From positions 713,145 to 777,144 of the forward strand of contig MU001514.1 in NCBI GenBank assembly GCA_010093485.1: a DNA stretch of 64,000 nt. Reading direction: 5' to 3'. Shown piece by piece: positions 34,071 to 46,800 of the stretch (position 1 is the stretch's first letter; every line of letters starts with the position of its first letter). The stretch comes from Karstenula rhodostoma CBS 690.94 (lineage: Eukaryota; Ascomycota; Dothideomycetes; Pleosporales; Didymosphaeriaceae). The position numbers were made by a program, and so were the translations under genes. Below the pieces are notes generated by a model. It had not been told where the DNA came from. It was given only the letters and a program-made list of their open reading frames with translations, and made no database searches.

Positions 34071-34198
34071 CGAGTCCTGCATACTGCAGGTATATGCCCA
34101 GTTACTCTAATGGCGCAATCGGCTTCGTCACTAATACATAAAAGTGAAAGGTAAGACGATCTAAAGAGCATCATAAGCTAGGTAATAAGCTAAGTAAG

Positions 34199-35645
34199 AT
34201 GCGTCTTAATTATAGGTCCCTACAGCAACTTTTCCTCGTCGCCCTCTCCCTGCTTTCCCCCCACGCCCAGGCGGACGGCCAAGCACGCCAAGCAGCCATT
34301 TCGGCAGAACTCGAGAGAAAATGGGGCGAGGATGTATAATGTCCCCTGACAGATTTCATGTCGACACTACTAACTCGTGCTACTACAGTGGGCCTTCTCG
34401 GGCATTGCAACATTCGCCCACGTTCAGCATGTGAAATGCTTGACCGAGCCAAACGAGCCCGTCGACATCGGCATTATTGGTGCACCGTTTGACACAGCGG
34501 TAAGCTATAGGCCAGGTGCCCGCATGGGCCCGCGAGCCATTCGCACCGCCTCAGCTCGCCATATTCCTTCTCGAGGTTTCAATCCGCACGCCAAGTTGAA
34601 CCCATACCGCTCATGGGCGCGCATACTCGACTGCGGCGACATCCCCGTAACGCCCTTTGACAATGCCGTCGCCATACGCCAGATGACCGAGGCATATCTC
34701 GAGCTAGGCTCCCGCCCTACCACATGCGTTTCTAAGCACTGCCAGGGACGCAAGCCTAAGCTCATTACTCTAGGCGGAGACCATCTCGTTGCTCTCCCCG
34801 CACTGCGGGCCCTCCGTCAGGCCTACGACCAGCCGCTCGTGCTGCTGCATTTTGATTCGCATCTGGATACCCTACATCCACACAACTACCCCTCGGCCTG
34901 GGCATCGGAGCAGGCCCAGTTCAACCACGGCTCCGTCTTCTGGAAAGCGACCAACGAAGGGCTGATCTCGAACCTCTCGTCCGTCCACGCTGGTATCAAT
35001 ACGCGGCTGAGCGGCGACTCGTGGGCCGATTTCCTCGACGATGACCGCCAGGGCTTCATGCGCATTCCGGCCGACGCTGTGGACACAGTGGGCACCGACG
35101 GCGTCATCGACGCCATTCGCCAGAAGATTGGCACTGAATTGCCCGTCTATCTCAGCATCGATATCGATGTGTTGGACCCTGCTTTCGCTCCCGGTGAGGC
35201 CAACGTCTTGCAAGACCATCCAAGTTTTCCATACTAATTCTGCCCAGGCACTGGTGCCCCCGAACCAGGCGGCTGGACTAGCAGGGAGATGATCAAGATT
35301 CTCCGCGGCGTTAGCGATCTGAACATTGTCGGGGCAGACATCGTCGAAGTCGCGCCCGCATATGACAGCGCCGGGGGCGATACGGCATTCGTGGTAAGTC
35401 CGTCCAGATTTTCCTTTGTCATGCTCCCCTCTCCAAGCAGTCCGTCTCACCCGCATACATAGGCCGCGAGTCTCGCCTACGAAATCATTGCCGGCATGGT
35501 CAAGCTGGGTGTTGCGGCCGATAAAGATGCCGCTCCCAGTCCCCACATTGCGAATCCCAACTTGAGTCAGCAGCAGTGGCCGTTTTTGTCGCAGAAATCA
35601 ATAATCGAGGCGGTTTCCGCCGTTTCGAACATGTTTGGCGAGTAG
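34199..35645 (+). CDS. Secreted agmatinase/arginase-family ureohydrolase
   Basis: Exons 34199-34333, 34389-35193, 35248-35393 and 35463-35645 give 422 residues, phases consistent. The N terminus is a signal peptide ([18 protein letters not shown]). All six manganese ligands of the ureohydrolase fold are present: His177 (GGDH), Asp201, His203 and Asp205 (FDSHLD), Asp303 and Asp305 ([14 protein letters not shown]). TGAPEPGGW follows across the third junction. The family releases urea from agmatine, arginine or other guanidino compounds, and fungal secreted members are usually labelled agmatinase. The substrate cannot be set from sequence. It lies at the end of the gene-rich part, 0.9 kb from the RIP-affected block, yet its frame is intact. 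The neighbourhood could point to a guanidino-containing metabolite, but this is speculative. Confidence 0.9.
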
Positions 35646-36540
35646 GATGCGTCACTCCCGGGTGCGCCTAGACGTTATCAACGTAGATGGGCGGCTTAGG
35701 CGGAGGTATCCTTCCAGGCTCGAACGTAAGGCAAGGCAAGGCAAGGCAAACGATTAGATTAGATCGGATAGGGGCTTGGACAGCATCTGCGAGGATATAG
35801 ACTCACATCGCACTTCCTTTAGTATTAGGATAGATATCTAAGAGTAACGTACCAAAACTTATAGAAGCTATAAGAGGACCAAAGTGCCACGTCGCTTAGC
35901 GATCTTGTGGTTGTTGAAGATGGTATTAAAGAACGGAACTGTGCATCGAATTAGCTGCGCCACGTTGGGAAGATTTACATGCCAAGTCTTGCCCCTCTCC
36001 TAAAGAGATCTTGTGGGTGGTAACTAACTTTTGCCCCGCACAATCTGCTCTCCCTTTCGCACCCAGCCGCAGTATGTAACGATGATATAAATAGAAACAA
36101 CACGACAGACTACAATTCACTACCTCCGGTGGTGAAGAATGCGCAGTTTCCTGCGTGTTCAAGCGCGCATCCTATAGTTCTAGGACTTAATAACAATCCC
36201 TAGTCGAACCACTTTATTTTCTACAGGCGCTGACAGGGCTGCTGCCTGGGTTAAATGCGCGCGAACAAGCCAGAAAGGTGGTGACAATACAGTGGCATCA
36301 CTAGCCTATATAGGTCACGACCTCAGGAAGTATTTATTAATGTGTCCTTTAAACTCTTCGGGTACAGTCTCTCTTGTCGCTTGCCATATATCCCACAAGC
36401 TACCACCTTTAAAAATAGGGTGTTAACTGTCCTCTATAAACCCTAGAGTAGAAAGAAATCTTACACTAGTAACAGCGTATACCCCTCCTACTATTTGGGC
36501 CTAGTATACCTTATATTCGCCCAGAATTTCGTCCAGAACA
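35646..36540. other. Gene-free transition to the A+T block
   Basis: About 900 bp without a recognised gene. Contains a GGCAAGGCAAGGCAAGGCAAAC microrepeat near 35,730 and TTAGATTAGATCGGATAGG. Composition turns A+T-rich between about 36,400 and 36,560. Confidence 0.5.
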
Positions 36541-38724
36541 CTATATATCTAAAGATTAGAAATTATATTAATTTATCTTCTACTTTAGAAGTTATAGTTA
36601 ATAAGTACTAATCTAAATAGGGTATTATATTAGAAAAAGTTTTCTACTATCTAGTATAAATATATATATTTATATCTATACTATTTATATAGTAAAAGTA
36701 TATATAAGTATATATAAATATATTAAATCTATAAAATTTATTAAAAAGTTTACTTTTCTTAATTCTTTAAAAACTTTTTTAATATAAAATCTATAATAAA
36801 GATTTTTTAATAAATTTATAAAGAAACTCTTATATAATATTATTAATAGAAAAGATTATATTATTTATTATATAATTATTTACTAAAATAAAAAATAGTC
36901 TATTTAGGGCTAGTTTAAATATATATTATATAATATTCTATTATTAATATAAACTATATATATTATATAATTATATTTTTAAATATAATTTCTAAATTAT
37001 TCTATAATAATAGAGTTATTAATAAAATAAATAAAAAAACTAGTTTTCTATACTAAATTACTAGTTTTTACTTAATTTAATTTTTTAAATATATTATAAA
37101 ATTATATTTTTTATATTTTTAATATAATAAAACCTATTATTTTAGGTTAAGATAAAATTTCTATAGATATTACTAGTATAATTAATCTATTATATTATTA
37201 TATAGTAGTAAAGTTTTTAAAATTTTAAATTTATAATTTTTTTTTTTATTTAGTAAGTTACTTACTAATATATTATTAATTTATATAGATATATATAGGC
37301 TATAGATATATATATATATATAAATATAGAATAAACTAGTATATATTAGATATTTAGGATACTTAATTATATATAAGTATATATAGAACTATACTAACTA
37401 CCTATATATACTAGCGAGATAAAAACTTTTTATAATATATATATATATTTATATATATAGGGTTTTTTACTTTAGGGCCCTAGTAGTATAAATTATATAA
37501 GGGTTAATTTAATATAAAATTAAATCCCCTTATAAATATTATAAGTTTAAATATATATAATAGAATACTAGTAGAAGATAGTATAATAGAAAATAATACT
37601 AATAGTAAAAAATAAAATATTATCTCTTAGAATTACTAAGGACTAATATTATATAATAAAATTCTATATATATAAAAAACCCTAGGGATATTAAAACCTT
37701 AATAAAATAATAAAAAAGTTCTATACTATAAAAAAATTCTAGAAACTATAAAAAATTTAAAAACTATAAAAAGTCTAGAAACTATAATAGGATATTAGAA
37801 TATTAAAAAATTAAAAAATTAATATATAATTTAAAAGGATTTCTATATAGTTTCTACTTTTAATAATTAATTTAAAATAATATTTAAAAGTAGTTTATTT
37901 TTATATCTAAACTAAAGCTATTTATATATATATAAATATTTAGTTTATAATTAGTATTATTATATTATATTCTATTATAGTATAGAATTATTATTTAAAT
38001 TTATATTTATCTTTTTTATATTTTATTTCTTAAATAATTCTTAAGGTATAGATCTAGATTAGATATATAGAAAACCCCTTATAATACTATAGTATAAAAA
38101 TTAGTTAGTAATATAAAATTAAAAAAATAATAGACCTAATAAACTATTATAAAAAGGAAGTTTAATAGAAATAAAGAAAATAAATAATACTTATTCTAAT
38201 AGTTTATTATAAATAAAATAAAAAAGACTTTATATAATAAATTTTTATAAAAATAACTTAATTTTTTTTTTTTATATTTCTATCTTTTAGTACTATACTA
38301 ATATAATAATTTTTAGAAAGGGATATAGAATTATTTTAAAAAAATATAAGGAAATTAAATAAATAAAATTTAGTAAACTAATAAAATCTATCTAGTAGAC
38401 TTTTAAATAGTTATTAAATAATTAAAAAAAAAAATATAATAGACTAATAGATTTTTAAATAACTATTTAGTATTTAAAAGAAATAATAAAATAATAGACT
38501 TTTAAATAACTATTTAAAAAATTTAAGTAATAGACTAGTAAACCTTTAAATAGCTACTAGACTCTAAGAAAGAATAGATATAATAAAACCTAAATAATTA
38601 TAGTCTAAATAATAATTAAGTTAAAAAGAAAATAAAAAGGTAAAATATTAGTAATAAATTTTATTTAAGTAAAAACCTATAATTTAGTTACCTAAAGCTA
38701 GATTACTAAATATTAAAAATACTA

Positions 38725-38775
<51 letters not shown>

Positions 38776-38984
38776 TAATTTTAATTTAAAAAGTATACTA
38801 GAAAATATAGATTTATATAGTTTTTACTATATTTTAGTAAACCTATTTACCCCTATTAAAAGTAATATAGACTAGATAAACTAGAATATTAGTAATTACT
38901 TATTAAATAAAATAGAAAAAAGGAAATAGTTTACTAAAAAAAAAAATAAAAAAGGAATATATTTTTAAAAGAAAATTATAGTTT
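36541..38984. repeat. RIP-degraded A+T-rich DNA, left segment
   Basis: Almost pure A/T with scattered isolated C and G, and CA and TG essentially missing. No open frame. Near 37,495 the sequence TATAAGGGTTAATTTAATAT plus AATCCCCTTATAAATATT resembles the left end of the solo LTR at 53,841. Near 37,740-37,790 there are short repeats of CTAGAAACTATAAAAA. A 47-nt poly(A) run spans 38,727-38,773. Confidence 0.8.
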
Positions 38985-39044
38985 AAATATATTAGGTTAT
39001 AGGATATATATTATATATCCTATAAAAAGTAGTATATATATAAA

Positions 39045-39290
39045 ATAGTAATATCTAATATTCTATTAACTAATATCTAGTATTTTATTAATTAATACTA
39101 ATTATTCTATCTATTAATTAATATTAATTATTCTATTAACTAATACTTAATATTCTATTAACTAATATTAATTATTCTATTAACTAATACTTAATATTCT
39201 ATTAACTAATACTAATTATTCTATTAACTAATACTAATTATCCTATTAACTAATACTAATTATTCTATTAACTAATACCTAGTATCTAGA
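39045..39290 (+). repeat. 22-bp minisatellite at the head of copy 1
   Basis: About eleven units of ATTCTATTAACTAATACTAATT and close variants, ending at CTAATACCTAGTATCTAG. The same array, shorter and broken by Ns, heads copy 2 near 50,950-51,075. Confidence 0.85.
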
Positions 39291-42200
39291 AACTATAATA
39301 GGGGTAGTTATAAAAATTTAATTTTTCTATAGCCCCCCTTAATATAATCCTTTATATATATCTAAACTTTTCTATTAACCCCTATTATAAAATATATCCT
39401 TCTATATACTAATATTACTAAAATTTTCCTTTTTAATAGTATAATATACTAGCTATAGACCTCTTATTATATTATATTTTACTAAGTTACTATTTAATAG
39501 TTTCTCTAGTAAAAATTTTTTAGAAGATAGTTTATTTATTATATAGATAATATATATATTTTTAATTATTATAGAATCTTTAAATATCTTTTTATTATAT
39601 TTTATAATTATATTTATTTAAAAGCTAAACTATACTATAATTATACCTCTTTTAATATATATATTTAAAATAGTATTCTAAAATAAAATTATAAATATTT
39701 TAATTTTAAACTTTATCCTTAATATATACTACCTCTTTTTTATTTTTAGTTATTTTCTAAACTTTTTCTATATAGATAAGTCTATATACTTTATAATTTC
39801 TTTCCCTTCTACTATATAATATAAAACTCTAAATAAGTATTTTTTTATTATAATTATATAGTCTTTTTTTTATTTACTAGATAATACTTTTTACTCCTAT
39901 ATTATTATTTCTACTATTTTAAATTCTATCTAAATTACTACTTATATCTATTACTACTTTATCTCTTTAATAATTCTAATAGTTTAGCCCTATTTTATTA
40001 TTATATATAGTAATATAAATTTTATTATATTTTCCCCTATAAAATTAGACTCTATATATATACCTTTTAAATACTATAATAATATTAGCTAGTTTTATTT
40101 TTAATTTATATTACTTTCTTTATTTCCTTTAAATAATATATTTTTCTTTATTATAAGTTTACTTACTCTATTTTCTATATTAGTAAAGAATCTCTTTTCC
40201 TTTTTATATTATATTTTTTATATCTATAGTACTATTTTCTAATTCTATAAATAGTTTACTACTCTAACTACTATAATTTTACTAATTATATTATTTATTA
40301 TATTTATACCTATTTCTAGTAAATTCTAAATAAACTTTCTATACTTTTATTCCTTTTTACTTATTATAATATTTTTAGCTATTCTAGTAGATAAGTTTTA
40401 TATATTTACTACCTCTTATATTATTATTTTTTTTAACTTCTATTTTAATTTCTTACTTATCTCTTTTATACTAGTTTTTCTTAGTTATTTCTTTTTTTTC
40501 TTTTTTATACTTTAGTTCTCCTTTTTATTATTTTATCTTTTAGTATACCTCTTTTTAGTACTAATTCTATTAGTATTTTTATATACTTTTCTAATATTAG
40601 TTTTTCTATTTTTTATTATCTAACTCTTATACTTTTATATAATAAACTAGATAATATTTTTTTTTAAAGTATATTAATATATTTATTATACTATATTCTC
40701 TAGTATAGGTATTATAAAAATATTACTAATAAAACTATTTTTATTATATATTTTTCTATATATAAGGTTCCTAGAATATATAATTTTATATATATACTAT
40801 AGTATATCTAGTAAATTATTTTTAATTAGTTCCTTTTTTTTATAAATATTTAATAGTATATATACTATTATTACTAGTATATTTATTATCTAATACTAAT
40901 AGCTATATTATTCTTATTATATACTAATATATAATATTTTTCTAGTCTAGCTTAGTAACTATCTAATTTTAGTCTAGACTATAGCTAAAATTAAATAGTA
41001 TTATATATTTTCTCTACTTTAGTAGTCTATTAATTTTAACCTAGATTAGGGCTAAAATTAAGGTTACCTCCCCTATTTACTATAGCCTAAGTAATATTTA
41101 TTTATTTTAATAAAACTTATAATTTTATATTTTATATATTATATTATTATACTCTCCTTTCTAGTAAGATATTTTTTTACTTTAGTAGAAAGTACTATAA
41201 TACTACTATACCTAAATAAAAATATAAAATCTAAAAGTTAATTAATAATCTATTTAATAATTATTTTTTTCTATAAAACTATAAGGACTTTATTATTTCT
41301 ACTAAGGCTAAGATATTTTATTTTAGTCTACTAGTATATAGTAATAGTTATTACTATAATATATATAGCTTAATTATTACTAGAGCTACTATAAAATATA
41401 ATATATTTACCTATCTATATAATAGTTATATAATTTATAATTATTTCTATAATAGTATAACTAAATATTATCTCTAATACTCTAATTATATTAGAATAAT
41501 TATAAGTTAATAGTTTTTTCCTTTTATTCTACCCCTATTTACCTACCTTAATATAACCTACTAATTTAAAGTATTTTCTACTAGTATTATAAAAATTTTA
41601 TCTAAGCTATATAGTACCCTTATATTCCTAATTAATTTATATTTTAATTTTTATTACTTTTAATTTATATTATTCCTAGCTAAGTCTATTACTTTTATTA
41701 TATAACTAAATTATAATATAGTTTTTTTTTTAAAGTCCTAGTTATAATATACTTTAGTATAGATATAATATATATAGAAATAATAATTATAATTTATATT
41801 TAGTATACCTTCTATATCTATAAATCTATAGATAGTATATATTAAATTCTTAGAAATCTTTACTAGTATTACTATATAGTAAGTATACCTAGCGTTTATT
41901 ACTATATCTAAAATTAAACTTAAATCTAAACTCTTTTATTTATATATTATTATAAAGAGTATAGCTTATATATAGTAAAATATAGTAATAAAAACCTCCT
42001 ACTTTATATAAATCTAAGTAATATAAAAGTATAAATATAATATTTCTATAATTTCTATTAAATCTTACTAAAACTCTACTCTTTATTATACTAATTCTCT
42101 CTAGAAAATCTTTCTTTTTTTTTTTTTATACTTTATCTTCTAGGGCTATATAATCTAAAACCCTTTATTTATAAAAATATTAGTAATTAGTTTAAAAATA

Positions 42201-43849
42201 GGTTATAATCTACTTAAATATAATAGAAGTTTCTCTTACTATTAAAGAGTACTATAACTATATATATTTAAATCTATTAAAAAAATATTATTATATTTTC
42301 TAGTTTTTTTTATTAGAATAAACTAGCTAGTCTATTTAGTTTAAACTTATTTTTATTATTTTAATAGCCTTTTTTAGTTTCTCCCTCTAAGGTAATAAAT
42401 TTTAAAAGGCTTATAACTTTACTATTAATATATTAGTCTTTAAAAAGATATATAGATTTACTAGTTTATAATATCTCTAAAATATACTTTTTTATATAGT
42501 ACCTATAGAGGCTCTAGATTATTCTAATTCTAATTTATTAATTTTTTAAAAGAAGGCTAATTTTCTTATTACTAAGTTAAATAACTATAAGGTAGAGAAT
42601 TAGAATAGAAAGCTATATAATATATTTAAGATATAGGTATATAATTATTTTACTATAAAGTACTCTACCTCTATAAATTAATTTATTAATATAGTATACT
42701 TTTTTAGTATTTTTTAATATAGAGAAAATTTAAATATCTTTATCTACTAGAATAGAAATAATATAACTATTTATAGAATTAGAATAAACTTTACTTTATT
42801 CTTTTCTATAGTAAATAACTTATTTAAAAAGGTATTTATTCTCCTCTACTAGCTAGTATTTATATAGATATAAATAGGGCTACCCTTTATTTTATAGAAT
42901 ATACTAAAAGAAAATCTAAAAAATATAATTTCTAATTTTAGTATTTTTAATATAAATAACCTATAACTTAAGTATAATACTAGTTTTATTATTTAATAGT
43001 TTTTATAATTATTTAATATAAAGGGCTCTAAAGGTATTCTACTTATTAGTATTAAAAATTATATCTAGATATAGTAATATTATAATTTTATTTAAAAATT
43101 CTTTAATATACTTTTAGGTCTTATATACTTTATAAGTAGCTAGTCTAACTATAATACTAAAGTATTAAACTTATAATTTAAAAATAATTATATAATTAGT
43201 ATCTAGAATATATTTCTCTATAATAGTCTTATTACTATTATTTTTTAATACTATAAAGGCTATAATAGAAATAAGTTTATAAAGACTATTTATTATTTTT
43301 TTTTTTATAAAATAAGTAATTTTTTAGTCTAGTATATCTAGCTTATTTATCCTTTCTACCTTACTATATAGGGATAAATTAATAAGGAGATATATAACTA
43401 TTACTATAATTAAGTCTAAAGTTATTTACTTTAACTAGATTTATTTAGTAAATAATAAACTATTTTTTAGACTCTTAGTTATATTATAAGGTAGGTAATA
43501 CTTTATTAAATAGAAAAAGAGATTAATATTAGTATAATATACTATTTCTTTATTACTTTTAGTAGAAAACTTTTTACTACTAATTACCTACTATAGAAAC
43601 TATTAAAGAAGGAGGTTAATAAAATAATAAATAAAGTAGAGGTAAAAGTCTATAAAATATAAACTAGTTATTTATTAAAAATAACCTATATAGTCTATAT
43701 TCTAGATATCTTAAGGATTTTTACTTATAAGTTTAATAATTTAGAGGTATATTTTAAGATATCTACTAAATAGTATAAGGCCCTAGAATTCCTTCTAACC
43801 TAAAAGGAAAAGGCTTTCTAGAAAACTAAAAAAACTATTTATTCTAATT

Positions 43850-44850
43850 ATTTAGATATTAATATAGTATAACTATTATAAGAGAATCTTAAAAAGTTAA
43901 TTTAGTTTAAAGAATAATAAAAGTAAGCTTTTTATATAATTTTAATAGGGGAGAGTATAGTTATCTATATTATAGATACTAGATTTAGTAAAAATTTTTT
44001 TTTTTTCCTTTTTATCTACTTTTTAGATTATAGTTAAATTATTATTATTATTCTACTAATAGTACTCTACTCTAACCTTCTTTATTATTATTCTAAATTA
44101 TAGATTAGAGCTACTATATAGTAGTAAGGAGTATATAATAAGTAAGTATTTATTATTTTAATAACTTCTAAAAGTATTTTAAATAATTTTTTCTAGGCCT
44201 ATATTACTAGATAGAAAGTATTAGAAATATTAGAAAAAATTATAGTAAATAAGTTTTATTATATTATTTTTCTAAATATAGTTTATTATTTTTATTTTTA
44301 TAATTTTTATATATTTATTAAATATTATATTTCTTTTATACTCTTCTTTATAACCCTACTACCTACTAAATAGAATTAAGTCTTTTAATTTCTTAGACTT
44401 TTTATTAATATTATAACCTTTAGAAAGTCTATTATTTAGTTTAAAATCTAATATAAAGTTTATATTTTATATATAATAAATATAAACCCTATAATAGTTA
44501 TAGTAAAATATATTAAAAAAGTTTTTTAATTATATAAAAAGGTTTTTATTTATATTAACCTTACTATAACTATAGATATACTAGCTTTATAGCTTAACTA
44601 TTCTAAGTACTATAAAAAAAAAAAAAAAAAAAATAATTTATAAGTCTAGTATAATTCTAGATTTTAGAAATAAATATTATAGTAGCTATAAATACTTTTA
44701 TAAAAGGCCTAGATATACTAGATATATATATAATATTATATTTTATATTATTAGTAAACTTCTATAGCCTTATCTAGATAGGTAAATAAATTAGTTAAAA
44801 TAGTAAATCTAGTCTTACTAGACTAGTACTAGTAAATACTATCTCTAATA
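43850..44850 (+). pseudogene. RecQ-type helicase relic in copy 1 (telomere-linked-helicase-like)
   Basis: The plus-strand frame, with stops at TAG/TAA where CAG/TGG-type codons would have been hit, still shows an ordered RecQ pattern. AFYIILIGESIVIYIIDTR (Q-motif region into motif I, GTGSGKS-like) begins near 43,925. Then come the SNLLYYYSKL block, IILITSKSILNNSF, a DExH position now reading NKFY, and TLLPTK (SATLP-like, motif III). Further on is VAIN/GLDILDIYIILYFILLVN, the helicase C segment. Dozens of stop codons make it non-functional. Fungal RecQ genes of this kind lie next to telomeres. Domain identity was read from motifs only. Confidence 0.65.
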
Positions 44851-46599
44851 TATATTTTAATAAAACTAGTAATATAGTAAAGATACCTATTCTTATCTAT
44901 ATATAATTTTAATTTCTAAATAAAGTCTACTATTATATTATTATTAATAGTTTTTTAGATAGTAATACCTTAAGAATAATATATATCCCTTTTAAGTAAT
45001 CTTATAATATTTATATACTAAAATTCTATCCTTCTATATAAACTAGCTCTATTTAGATATTATAAACTCCCTAGCTAAAGAGATAGCTATTAATAGTATT
45101 AATATTAATACTAATATACTAGGACCTATTACCCTTATATACTCTAATACCCTATAGTTATACTTATAAAAATATAATAATATTTATAAAATAACCCTTT
45201 TTTTAAAATAAGTTTATATCTATATAGCCCTAGTATACTATTCTAATTTATAAATAGTAAACTCCCTATTATATATACCTTTTATCTCTACTAAATAAAA
45301 GAAAAAACTTAACTTTTTTATATAAAATATTAATAATACTAGTAAACTATATACTAAATTATTCTATAATAAATTATCTACTTATATAACCTATTAGAAA
45401 CTATATTATATTACCTACTTTATTAAAAAAAACCTATTTAAATATAAATAGAATTAGTATACTAGTATTAATAATAGCTAAGCTAAGTATATTAGAAATA
45501 CTATTATAATCTATTAATATACTATAGATAATAAATAAATAAAGAATAATTACTAGTTTTATTTAATATTTACTAACTACTATTTAGAATAGATATTTCT
45601 AGAAATAAATAAAGTAAGGACTATTTTAGCCTAATAAGGTTTCTATATTAATAAATATATAATTTATAATACTTAGACTATTCTTTAGAATAAATATAAA
45701 ACTATATACTCTAAATAGATTAATAAAATTAAGAAAATAGAGAGAAATAAATAAAATATAAACTTATTATATAATTTTAAAATATACTTTATAAAAATAG
45801 TTAATTTTAAAGATAACTATAAAGTAGAAAGGATTATTTTAAAACTAAACTAGATTATAAAAATATACCTTATATTAGAATAATATAACTAACTACTTCT
45901 ATTATATATTTAAAATAGGGACTAGAATATAAAAGAACTAAATATATAGTAAAAAGAATAATAATATTATATATTTATATTTTATTAAACTAATAACTAG
46001 GTAATATATAAGAGATACTTCTATAAAAGAATATAAATAAGTTAATATCCTATTTAATTCTAGATAAAATATAATTATTTCTTATTTAAATCTTTTATTT
46101 AGATAATATATTAGTTATATAATATAGGCTTAATATAGGTAAATAAATAAAGTATTTAAATAAAATATATACTATTTAAACTCTTTATTCTTTCTACTTT
46201 CTACTTTTATTTATTCTATTTTTTAATATCCTTTTACTATCTTTACTATAGTTTCTATTTCTATTACCCTTAACTACTATAGTATCTTTAGTATTATAAG
46301 TATAATAATTAGTTAGATTTAATTAAAAGAGATACTAGATATATTAAACTTTTCTAAAGACTTTTAAATAATATAGTCCTAGCTAATAGACTACTTTTAA
46401 CTAAATAAGTAATAAGTTAGAAACTTTTTTATAAATTTTTATAGTAATTACTAACTTAGTATAGATTAGAACCTATTATAATAGGAATTAGTTTACTAAT
46501 ATTATTTAGTATATAGTTTTTTTTTTTTTTATTATTTTTTCTTTTCTATTTATAGAATTATACTAGTTTAATATATTTATTATATTTACTACTATTATA

Positions 46600-46800
46600 T
46601 TTCTATACTAGTATAGGGAGGAATATTAAAAAGTTTTTTATATATTTTTATATACTTATAACTATTATATTTTTATACTAGTCTAAGGGGGAATATTAAA
46701 AAGTTTTCTATATATTTCTATATATTTATAACTACTATATTCTTATACTAGTTTAAGGAGGAATATTAAAAAGTTTTCTAAGTACCCCCTATATACCTAT
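46600..46800 (+). repeat. 70-bp tandem repeat, three units, in copy 1
   Basis: GAATATTAAAAAGTTTTYTA begins at 46,621, 46,691 and 46,761, each unit carrying TTATACTAGTYTAAGG before the next. The equivalent array in copy 2 is near 58,640-58,830. Confidence 0.8.

Larger units (their letters stand above)
32890..34198. other. Repeat-rich intergenic region with gene relics
   Basis: No intact gene. From left to right it contains a possible gene relic near 33,000-33,260, a three-unit satellite (33,366-33,590), an inverted partial copy of the MFS promoter (about 33,594-33,800), and a GC-rich set of repeats with three GGCGCGCC sites (about 33,825-34,070). All lie between the regulator and the agmatinase-like gene. 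Confidence 0.6.

Noticed and set aside
34505..35546. Long minus-strand ORFs opposite the agmatinase-like gene
   Set aside because: They mirror conserved coding sequence on the plus strand and are GC-driven shadow frames.
1..36540. tRNA or rRNA genes
   Set aside because: I looked for cloverleaf-like T-arm (GGTTCRANNCC) contexts and found none that could be supported by eye; a covariance search was not possible.
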